Source: JBBECF01 sp040881945 (GTDB lineage: Bacteria > Pseudomonadota > Alphaproteobacteria > Dongiales > Dongiaceae). From it: DNA of 5,816 nucleotides. The notes beneath the pieces were generated by a model, which had not been told where the DNA came from, did not search any database, and saw nothing but the letters and a program-made list of their open reading frames with translations. Position 1 is the first letter of the stretch, and each line of letters starts with the position of its first letter. The stretch lies in contig JBBECF010000066.1 in assembly GCA_040881945.1 (NCBI GenBank), positions 1 through 5,816 on the forward strand, given 5' to 3'. Both the position numbers and the translations under genes were made by a program. Below, piece after piece: positions 1-4,756 of this stretch.

Positions 1-91
1 ACCGTGTTTCCGTGGAGCCCGGACTTTCCTCCCCCCGCGCCGCGGCGGCGCCGCCCGGCGCGGAAGGCGGCCATCCGGCCGTCTGGCCCGC
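1..91 (-). ncRNA. rnpB: RNase P RNA, 5' part (runs off the left edge)
   Basis: This is the catalytic RNA of ribonuclease P, which removes 5' leaders from pre-tRNAs. Read on the minus strand, the left edge contains the diagnostic conserved block GAGGAAAGTCCGGGCTCC (conserved region I, 5' strand of helix P4). It is followed by ACGGAAACACGGT, the form I associate with alphaproteobacterial type A RNase P RNAs. Upstream, the 8-bp inverted repeat at 35-42 and 56-63 (CCGCGCCG/CGGCGCGG) fits the P3 hairpin, and GGCCAGACGGCC near 76-88 fits the P1/P2 region. Only the first 90 or so nucleotides are present; the rest, including the second P4 strand, lies outside. The 5' end is inferred from the promoter and is uncertain by a few bases. 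An rnpB next to an amidase gene, and close to the mraZ/dcw cluster, is an arrangement I recall from alphaproteobacteria; mraZ would lie beyond the left edge, which cannot be seen here. Confidence 0.93.
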
Positions 92-97
92 ATCTGC

Positions 98-126
98 TAG
101 GTAGGCCGCCGGCGGCGGGACGTCAA
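98..126 (-). promoter_or_regulatory. Sigma-70-type promoter of rnpB overlapping the amidase stop codon
   Basis: On the minus strand TTGACG (126-121) is a near-consensus -35 hexamer. It is followed by a 17-nt spacer and TACCTA (103-98) as a -10 hexamer, which places the transcript start near position 91, just ahead of the first conserved RNase P RNA bases. The amidase TGA stop (125-123) lies inside the -35 element. The -35 is strong and the -10 is moderate. The placement in front of a highly expressed RNA gene supports the call; no start site has been mapped. Confidence 0.6.
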
Positions 127-833
127 CCGGCTTGCGCCAGCAGGGCGTCGAGCAGCCTCGCCGTCTCGGCGTCGGGCCGGCCGTTGATGCGCCGCGGACG
201 GAAATGGCGTTGGAAGGCGGCGAGGGCGACCTCCGTGGTCGCGTCGAGGATGCCGCTCGCCGCTACTTCGTAGCCGAAGCGGGCGAGGCCGGCCTGAACC
301 TCCGCGATGTCGGGCACAGCGTCGCCGTCCGCCATCGGTTCGGGCCACAGCCCGATGCCGGCGGCGGCGAGGCGGCGCCAGTCGAACAGTTCGCCGGGGT
401 CGGTCTTGCGCCCCGGCGCCACGTCGGAATGGCCGAGCACGCGCGCCGCCGGGATCGGGTGGCGCGCCAGGATGTCGCGGGCGAGCTCCTCGAGCGCCGC
501 CATCTGCGCCTCCGGAAACGGCCGATAGCCGAACTCGTGGCCGGGGTTGACCAGCTCGATGCCGATCGATGCGCCGTTGACGTCGCGCTCGCCGGCCCAG
601 CAGGCGACGCCGGCATGCCAGGCGCGGCGCGCCTCCGGCACCAGCCGCCAGACCGCGCCGTCCTCGTCGATCAGGTAATGGGCGCTGACCTTGGCGGCGG
701 CGTCGGTCAGGCGGTCGAGCGCGGCCGCCGCGCTCGGCATGCCGGTATAGTGCAGCACCAGCATGTCGATCGCGCGGCCTGCGGCACGCGCGTCGTGGTT
801 CGGCGATGCATGCTCGCGGATCGGCCGGCGCAT
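123..833 (-). CDS. N-acetylmuramoyl-L-alanine amidase (AmiD/AmpD family) with peptidoglycan-binding domain
   Basis: This zinc amidase cleaves the bond between N-acetylmuramic acid and L-alanine in peptidoglycan or muropeptides. The 236-residue protein has an Amidase_2 domain at about 20-155. H28 (LVLHYTGM), H135 (LGHSDVAPG) and D145 (KTDPG) are in the positions of the three zinc ligands, and E93 (GIELVN) and K143 match the catalytic Glu and Lys of AmiD. A PG_binding_1-like helical domain follows at about 175-232 (VQAGLARFGY, LAAFQRHF). There is no signal peptide or lipobox, so it may act in the cytoplasm in muropeptide recycling, as AmpD does, or be exported by another route; the sequence does not decide. 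It starts 3 nt after the exporter stop, with AAGGA directly abutting the ATG, which is closer than usual and suggests translational coupling. It is the last protein gene before rnpB. Confidence 0.95.
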   Translation of the reverse strand: MRRPIREHASPNHDARAAGRAIDMLVLHYTGMPSAAAALDRLTDAAAKVSAHYLIDEDGAVWRLVPEARRAWHAGVACWAGERDVNGASIGIELVNPGHEFGYRPFPEAQMAALEELARDILARHPIPAARVLGHSDVAPGRKTDPGELFDWRRLAAAGIGLWPEPMADGDAVPDIAEVQAGLARFGYEVAASGILDATTEVALAAFQRHFRPRRINGRPDAETARLLDALLAQAG

Positions 834-836
834 TCC

Positions 837-1718
837 TTAAAGCCCGCCCTTGGTCGCCGGCGCCACCACGCGCGGCCGGCGCAGCACGATGACCGCGACG
901 CCGACGAGCGTGGCCAGCCCCCCGGCCAGCATCGGCGCGGTCAGCCGCTCGGCGAAGAACGCCACGCCGGACAGCACCCCGAAGACCGGCACCAGCAGGG
1001 TGAACGGCATGACCTGGTTGATCGGGAAGCGGCGCATGGCGTGCGTCCATATCCCATAACCGAACACCGTGACCAGCAGCGTCTGATAGGCGATCGCGCC
1101 CCACACCTGCCAGTCGGCCGCCATCATCGCCGCGATCTGGCCGCGTTCGATCAACAGCGACACGATGAGGAGCTGCGGCGCGCCGAGCAGCGCCACCCAG
1201 CCGTTGAGGGCGAGGACCTCGACATCGTCGCCGAGCTGCTTGATCTGGATATTGGCGACCGACCACACGCAAGCCGCGGCGACGACCAGGGCGAGCGGCA
1301 GCAGGTCGCCATCGAAGCGCGGCTCGCCGGCGATCAGGGCGACGCCGGCGAAGGCCGCGGCCATGCCGAGCAGGCGCCGCCAGCCGAGGCGGTCGCCGAA
1401 GAACAGCGCAGCGAGCAGCGCGGCGATCGGCACCTGGAGCTGGATCGCGATCGCCGCCGTGGCGACGTCGAGCGAGCGCAGGCCGACGAACATCAGGCTG
1501 AAATGCAGCGCCCCCAGGGTGAACGACAAGGCGAGCAGCCGGCCGAAGCCGCGCGCCGGCAGCCGCAGGAACGGCGCCAGGACGAGCGCAACCACGACGA
1601 AACGCAGCGCCACGAAGAAGATCGGCGGCATCTGCAGCAGCCCCGCCTTGACGACCGCGAAATTGATGCCCCAGACGACGGTGACGCCGACCAGCAAGGC
1701 GATGTCCCAGGGCGTCAC
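837..1718 (-). CDS. EamA-family drug/metabolite exporter (DMT superfamily)
   Basis: A 293-residue inner-membrane protein with about ten predicted transmembrane helices (roughly 6-25, 32-52, 60-80, 86-107, 113-131, 139-158, 170-190, 205-224, 235-257 and 262-280), arranged as two EamA repeats. Motifs such as VVWGINFAVVKAGL-QMPP (15-32), VFGYGIWTHAMRR (218-230) and LLVPVFGVLSG with FFAERLT (241-260) resemble E. coli EamA/YdeD, an exporter of O-acetylserine and cysteine. The substrate here cannot be assigned from sequence alone. The start is GTG at 1718-1716: its last two bases are the first two of the djlA TGA, giving a GTGA overlap typical of translational coupling, and the protein begins directly with TM1 as the family does. 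The reading frame stays open far upstream, through djlA in another frame, but that extension has no domain content and is not part of the gene. Confidence 0.93.
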   Translation of the reverse strand: MTPWDIALLVGVTVVWGINFAVVKAGLLQMPPIFFVALRFVVVALVLAPFLRLPARGFGRLLALSFTLGALHFSLMFVGLRSLDVATAAIAIQLQVPIAALLAALFFGDRLGWRRLLGMAAAFAGVALIAGEPRFDGDLLPLALVVAAACVWSVANIQIKQLGDDVEVLALNGWVALLGAPQLLIVSLLIERGQIAAMMAADWQVWGAIAYQTLLVTVFGYGIWTHAMRRFPINQVMPFTLLVPVFGVLSGVAFFAERLTAPMLAGGLATLVGVAVIVLRRPRVVAPATKGGL

Positions 1719-2473
1719 CGGCGGATCCCGCGGTCCTTGGCGATGCGGTCGTAGGCGGCGTTGATTGTCGCCATCTTCTCGGTGGCGAGGTCGATGAACT
1801 CCTTGGGCATGCCGGCGGCGATCAGGCGGTCGGGGTGATTGTGGCGGATCAGCTTGCGGTAGGCGGCCTTGATCGCGGCGTCGCTCGCCTGCCGGTCGAC
1901 GCCGAGGATGCCGTACGGGTCGGCCTGGTCGGGCCCGAGATGGCCGGCGCGGATGCGCTCGAAATCGGGCTCGGCGAATCCGAATATCTCGCCCACCCGC
2001 CGCAGGTAGTCGAGCTCCGCCGGCGCGACCGCACCGTCCGCCTTGGCGATGTGGAACAGCCCATCGAGCAGCTCCTCCAGCACCGGCGAGCGGCGCCGGA
2101 ACATGCCGGCGATCTGCCGGGCGTAGGGCTCGAACCCGTCGGCGTCGGCGCGCGCCCGGTTGAACAGGCGGCCGACGTTGCGCTGCTCGTGCGGCGGCAC
2201 GCGGAAGGCCTGCTTGAAGGCGTCGACCTCGTTGCGGCTGACCACGCCGTCGGCCTTGGCCATCTTGGCGCCGAGCACGATGACGGCGATGGTGAAGGCG
2301 ATCTGCTTGGTGGCCGCGCGGTCGACCGCTTCGGGTTCGGGCGCGACCTCCGCCGTTTGCGTCTGGCGCATCGCGTCCACCGCATGCCCGGCGACCGCGC
2401 CCAGGATCGCGCCGAGCGGCCCGCCGAGGGCGAAGCCGGCGGCGCCGCCCAGGATCTTGCCCCAAATGCTCAT
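1715..2473 (-). CDS. djlA: DjlA-type membrane-anchored J-domain co-chaperone with TerB-like domain
   Basis: A 252-residue protein with the layout of E. coli DjlA. A short N-terminal glycine-rich hydrophobic segment (MSIWGKILGG...GAILGAVAGH, residues 1-30) corresponds to DjlA's membrane anchor. A TerB-like helical domain spans about 52-175, with two internally similar acidic motifs, AKADGVVSRNEV (72-83) and AKADGAVAPAEL (143-154). A C-terminal J domain spans about 185-250, with DPYGILGV, AAYRKLIR and the essential HPD tripeptide at 213-215. J domains stimulate the ATPase of DnaK; in E. coli DjlA acts at the inner membrane and can trigger the Rcs envelope-stress response, and nothing here shows the partner in this organism. 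The start is chosen because it matches the MxxWGKI beginning of DjlA. There is no good Shine-Dalgarno, and the frame upstream reaches a stop with no other start codon. It is first in the tight djlA-exporter-amidase unit. Confidence 0.93.
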   Translation of the reverse strand: MSIWGKILGGAAGFALGGPLGAILGAVAGHAVDAMRQTQTAEVAPEPEAVDRAATKQIAFTIAVIVLGAKMAKADGVVSRNEVDAFKQAFRVPPHEQRNVGRLFNRARADADGFEPYARQIAGMFRRRSPVLEELLDGLFHIAKADGAVAPAELDYLRRVGEIFGFAEPDFERIRAGHLGPDQADPYGILGVDRQASDAAIKAAYRKLIRHNHPDRLIAAGMPKEFIDLATEKMATINAAYDRIAKDRGIRR

Positions 2474-2537
2474 GCGGTCTGCGTCGTCGGCTGCGCTCGC
2501 GGGATCCCCTGTGGCGGCACCTTAATATGCGGGACCC

Positions 2538-2568
2538 CGGCCGCGCCAGCCGCGCTCAGTCGCGGCCG
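2538..2568 (-). terminator. Perfect 8-bp inverted repeat over the DUF3750 stop codon, possible terminator or attenuator
   Basis: CGGCCGCG (2538-2545) and CGCGGCCG (2561-2568) are perfect reverse complements with a 15-nt loop that contains the DUF3750 stop codon. It sits in the 82-nt gap between DUF3750 and djlA. There is no T-run after it on the minus strand, only an AT-richer patch (GCATATTAAGG). It may be a weak terminator, an mRNA-stabilising stem, or chance in GC-rich DNA. Confidence 0.25.
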
Positions 2569-3296
2569 AGCCGCCCGAGGCCGGGCAGCTTGATCGCCGG
2601 CGCCGACGGATCGACGCCGATGGTCAGGCCGAGCAGGTTGATCTCCAGCCCCTCCTCGGCGCCGACCAACACGCCGAGCAGCCCGAACAGCGAGATCTGC
2701 CAGCCGGTGCCGCTGGGCACGCCGGCGAACGGGCAGGCGCCGAGATAGTCCTTGCCGATGGCGGTCGGCGGCAGGTCGAGGCGCAGCGCCGGCACGCGCC
2801 GCGCGACGAAGGCGGTGAAGGTGTTGCTGTTCGGGCCCGGCCAGGCGCGATAGGCATCGGCATAGGGATAGGCGGCGACCGCCGCCGCGATGCGCCCGAT
2901 CGCCGCCTCGGCCTCCGGCCCGCGCAGCTCGGCGAGCAGTTCCGGGCGGTTGCCGAACCAGGCCGCGTCCGGCGCCCGGTCGCTCGTCGCCAGCGCCGGC
3001 AGGCCGCGATAGGCACGCCAGCCGATCACCTCATGGACCGTGTAGCGCGCCGCGCCCTTCGCCTTGACCGCGATCCAGCTATGCACGGCAAAGGCGGCGC
3101 GCCAGCCGAATGCCCGCGCCGCATACACCTGCACCACGGCCTCGGGCGTCATCGCCGGGTCGGGCGCGGCCCCGGCCGGCGTGCGTGGGGCGCTGCGCCA
3201 GTCGCCGCCGAATTCGACTGCGCCGGTCGCGACGTTGATCAGCGGCCCGGCCAGCATCAGCCCCAGGGCCCCGGCGGAGAACAGCAGCCAGCGCAT
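2556..3296 (-). CDS. DUF3750-family protein with N-terminal membrane segment
   Basis: A 246-residue protein that I place in DUF3750, a proteobacterial family of unknown function, from the block WPGPNSNTF (152-160) and the preceding HSWIAVK (72-78), with WRAYRG at 93-98. Residues 3-23 form a hydrophobic helix that reads as an uncleaved signal anchor or signal peptide. Residues 201-232 (LFGLLGVLVGAEEGLEINLLGLTIG region, given here in part) are hydrophobic and could form a second membrane-associated or beta segment. Conserved H72 and N156/N158 could be functional, but no catalytic role is established. It is transcribed in the same direction as djlA with an 82-nt gap, and is divergent from P1 across a 131-nt intergenic region. 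No strong Shine-Dalgarno is visible; the ATG start gives the expected signal-like N terminus. Membership rests on recalled motifs, not on a search. Confidence 0.82.
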   Translation of the reverse strand: MRWLLFSAGALGLMLAGPLINVATGAVEFGGDWRSAPRTPAGAAPDPAMTPEAVVQVYAARAFGWRAAFAVHSWIAVKAKGAARYTVHEVIGWRAYRGLPALATSDRAPDAAWFGNRPELLAELRGPEAEAAIGRIAAAVAAYPYADAYRAWPGPNSNTFTAFVARRVPALRLDLPPTAIGKDYLGACPFAGVPSGTGWQISLFGLLGVLVGAEEGLEINLLGLTIGVDPSAPAIKLPGLGRLGRD

Positions 3297-3359
3297 GATT
3301 GCGGGACGGTAACGGCCGAATGCGGCCGCAACAAGGCGCGCCTGCGCCGCACTTCGTAG

Positions 3360-3390
3360 TTAACGTATCGTCAACCGATTCCTGCATAGG
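3360..3390 (+). promoter_or_regulatory. P1 promoter module: CtrA-like box plus -10
   Basis: TTAA (3360-3363), seven bases, then TCAAC (3371-3375) differs by one base from the CtrA consensus TTAA-N7-TTAAC. The box ends 53 nt before the P1 ATG. CATAGG (3385-3390), starting 10 nt after the box end, is a candidate -10. A GANTC site (GATTC, 3377-3381), the target of the CcrM methylase in many alphaproteobacteria, sits between them. The same arrangement recurs before P2 and, degenerate, before P3. Binding by CtrA is inferred. Confidence 0.55.
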
Positions 3391-3410
3391 ATCGAGCATC
3401 GACGCTTTGT

Positions 3411-3416
3411 AAAGGA
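3411..3416 (+). promoter_or_regulatory. P1 ribosome binding site
   Basis: AAAGGA lies 11 nt before the ATG at 3428. It overlaps an in-frame ATG at 3416-3418, which therefore cannot use it and is unlikely to be the start. The same relation is seen in P2. Confidence 0.65.
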
Positions 3417-3427
3417 TGATCCCCGCC

Positions 3428-3976
3428 ATGAGTTACATCAGGGACCTGCGGCAGCGCGTGGAAGCGGCGGAACAGCGCTTCGGCGCGATCGACGAGCGCA
3501 ATCGGAAATACAGCGAATGGCTGATCGACCTCATGGCCGCGGTCGAGGCGTCGCATCGCCACAAGCTGACGGAGATCGATCAGCAAAAGGGGGAGATCGC
3601 GCGCCTGAGTAAGGAGAACGACGACCTGCGCGCCATGCTGCACGCGATCTTGCTGGCGGTGGAAGAGGGCAACCGCGACCGGCTCACCGAGACCATCCAC
3701 GAACTCGACACCAAGGCCAGCGCGCTGGTCGGCGTCGCGGCCGGCGGCGGCTCGCTCGCCCGACTGACGGCGCGGGCCAAGGTGGCCGATCCGGCGCGGG
3801 TCAGGCCGGCCGACCCGGCGCCGGTTCCGGCGCTCGCTGCACCGCCTGCCGTGGCGCGCAATCCATTCCCCATCTACACGCCGCCGCACCCGACGCCCAG
3901 CCCGCTGAAGCGCAGCCTTGCACGCTTCCTCGGCGGGCACGACGGGGAGTTACCGAGCCGGGTCGGCAGCGCGTGA
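3428..3976 (+). CDS. Paralog P1: coiled-coil protein with Pro/Ala-rich tail, function unknown
   Basis: A 182-residue protein of a family I do not recognise. Residues 1-100 form the head shared with the two following genes: MSYIRDLRQRV, NRKYSEWLIDLM (25-36), a coiled-coil stretch with a/d positions I50, Q53, I57, L60, N64, L67, L71 and I74, then VEEGNRDRL (78-86) and HELDTKAS (91-98). The tail (about 101-182) is disordered-looking and Pro/Ala-rich (PAPVPALAAPPA near 130-141, TPPHPTPSP further on), with a basic patch (LKRSLARF) near the end. There is no signal peptide or membrane helix, so a cytoplasmic oligomer is likely. The start is set at 3428 because MSYI is common to all three paralogs and has a Shine-Dalgarno; the upstream ATG at 3416 would add four residues. 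It has its own promoter module and is divergent from DUF3750. A structural or regulatory adaptor is possible but unproven. Confidence 0.88.
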   Translation: MSYIRDLRQRVEAAEQRFGAIDERNRKYSEWLIDLMAAVEASHRHKLTEIDQQKGEIARLSKENDDLRAMLHAILLAVEEGNRDRLTETIHELDTKASALVGVAAGGGSLARLTARAKVADPARVRPADPAPVPALAAPPAVARNPFPIYTPPHPTPSPLKRSLARFLGGHDGELPSRVGSA

Positions 3977-4002
3977 CTCTCGATTTCTCGACGCGGACGG
4001 AA

Positions 4003-4030
4003 CCGGGCGAGGCAGGGCGACGGCGCCCGG
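4003..4030 (+). terminator. Inverted repeat between P1 and P2, possible terminator stem
   Basis: CCGGGCG (4003-4009) and CGCCCGG (4024-4030) form a perfect 7-bp stem with a 14-nt loop. It lies 27 nt after the P1 stop and 5 nt before the P2 box. No T-run follows, so it is not a standard intrinsic terminator. It could separate P1 transcription from the P2 promoter. Confidence 0.25.
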
Positions 4031-4035
4031 CATGG

Positions 4036-4066
4036 TTAACGCAAAATCAACCCTTGCGCCCATAAC
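4036..4066 (+). promoter_or_regulatory. P2 promoter module: CtrA-like box plus -10
   Basis: TTAA (4036-4039), N7, TCAAC (4047-4051) has the same two half-sites and spacing as before P1, ending 53 nt before the P2 ATG. CATAAC (4061-4066) is a candidate -10 at the same 10-nt offset as in P1. The seven-base spacer differs from P1 at four positions while both half-sites are unchanged, which argues for selection on the half-sites. Confidence 0.58.
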
Positions 4067-4086
4067 ATCAGTGGCGAACCGATTGC

Positions 4087-4092
4087 AAAGGA
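4087..4092 (+). promoter_or_regulatory. P2 ribosome binding site
   Basis: AAAGGA lies 11 nt before the ATG at 4104, in the same place as in P1. It overlaps an in-frame ATG at 4092-4094. The leader AAAGGATGA-CC is nearly identical in P1 and P2. Confidence 0.65.
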
Positions 4093-4103
4093 TGACCCAG
4101 ACC

Positions 4104-4547
4104 ATGAGTTACATCGACGATCTGCGGCAGCGGGTGGACGCGGCGGAAAAGCGCTTCGACATGACCGACGACCGCAACCGGAAGTACAGCGAGTGGCTGA
4201 TCGACCTGATGAGCGCGGTCGAGGAGTCGCACCGGCAGAAGCAGGCCGAGATCGACCAGCTCAAGGCGCAGATCGAGCGGCTGAGCGTCGAGAACGAGGA
4301 TCTGCACGCCATGCTGCGCGCAATGCTCGACACGGTCGAGGAGGGCAGCCGCGACCGCCTCAGCGAGGCGATTCACGAGCTCGACACCAAGGCGAGCGTG
4401 CTGGCCGGGGTCGCGGCCCCCGTCGCGCCCTCGGAATGGACCGGCCCGCGGCCGGCCGACGGCGGCGATTTGCCGACCAAGATGTGGCGCATGAAGCGCG
4501 CGGCCGCGACCAACGGCGGGACGAACGGAAAGCACGCCGAAGCCTGA
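4104..4547 (+). CDS. Paralog P2: short coiled-coil protein, function unknown
   Basis: A 147-residue protein, the most compact member of the trio. The head (1-100) is closely similar to P1, and for NRKYSEWLIDLM (25-36) identical. Its coiled coil is the cleanest of the three: I50, L53, I57, L60, N64, L67, L71 and M74 follow perfect 3-4 spacing, with an Asn at an a position, a feature that in known leucine zippers favours parallel dimers. The tail (101-147) is short, ending in a basic stretch (KMWRMKRAAA) and a Gly/Asn-rich end (TNGGTNGKHAEA). No signal peptide or membrane helix is present. The start at 4104 is preferred because MSYIDDLRQRV is shared with P3 and has a proper Shine-Dalgarno; the reading frame is open further upstream, including an ATG 12 nt earlier, without homology to support it. 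It has its own promoter module, followed by 209 nt of non-coding DNA before P3. Confidence 0.88.
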   Translation: MSYIDDLRQRVDAAEKRFDMTDDRNRKYSEWLIDLMSAVEESHRQKQAEIDQLKAQIERLSVENEDLHAMLRAMLDTVEEGSRDRLSEAIHELDTKASVLAGVAAPVAPSEWTGPRPADGGDLPTKMWRMKRAAATNGGTNGKHAEA

Positions 4548-4688
4548 TCGGCGCCGGCGGAGCGACGCCGAACGCACCGACCGATCGATAACCGGCGCGG
4601 GCGGCGCCGCAAGCGCGGCCGCGGGTCGGGCCGCCATGAAGCGCCGCGGCCGGTTCGCGCGCCCAAGGTCGCGGCCGGGGCGGCGGGG
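4548..4688. other. Intergenic GC-rich stretch between P2 and the P3 promoter
   Basis: No gene, RNA or convincing terminator is visible here. There is only a weak 5-bp stem just after the P2 stop (CGGCG 4555-4559 with CGCCG 4566-4570) and low-complexity G/C-rich sequence rich in CGGCCGCG-type palindromes. It is longer than the P1-P2 gap. Confidence 0.5.
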
Positions 4689-4719
4689 CTAACGCAAACC
4701 GAACTCCTTGCCGCGCACG
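4689..4719 (+). promoter_or_regulatory. P3 promoter module, degenerate CtrA-like box
   Basis: CTAA (4689-4692), N7, CGAAC (4700-4704) aligns with the P2 box at 12 of 16 positions and shares the block TAACGCAAA. It ends 53 nt before the P3 ATG, as in P1 and P2. Both half-sites have lost a T, and the -10 position (4714-4719, CGCACG) no longer resembles TATAAT. This is either a decayed copy of the module or one with altered regulation. Confidence 0.4.
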
Positions 4720-4739
4720 ATCGGCGGCCAGACGGTCGT

Positions 4740-4745
4740 CAAGGA
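4740..4745 (+). promoter_or_regulatory. P3 ribosome binding site
   Basis: CAAGGA aligns exactly with the AAAGGA of P1 and P2, 11 nt before the ATG at 4757. A second AAGG follows at 4745-4748. An in-frame GTG at 4748 is a less likely start. Confidence 0.6.
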
Positions 4746-4756
4746 AGGTGCTTGCC

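Noticed and set aside
4..273. A small plus-strand open frame at the left edge
   Set aside because: It lies over the complement of RNase P RNA and the amidase 3' end, and has biased composition and no ribosome site.
97..1272. A 391-residue minus-strand frame over the amidase
   Set aside because: It is an off-frame shadow of the amidase and exporter genes, full of Arg and Gly, with no recognisable domain.
132..1754. A 540-residue plus-strand open frame opposite the amidase and exporter
   Set aside because: It is Arg/His/Asp/Gln-rich with no domain, as expected of the strand complementary to GC-rich coding DNA; the minus-strand genes have clear motifs.
837..2465. A single open minus-strand frame of 542 residues covering both the djlA region and the exporter, as if a fused gene
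   Set aside because: Only the part from 1718 down encodes the exporter; the first half is Arg/Gly/Ala-rich out-of-frame translation of djlA, whose own frame carries the TerB and J domains.
3346..3374. TTGACG on the minus strand (3374-3369) as a -35 element for DUF3750
   Set aside because: No -10-like hexamer occurs at 16-18 nt, and the motif is repeated at a fixed distance from the three plus-strand genes, so a plus-strand role is more likely.
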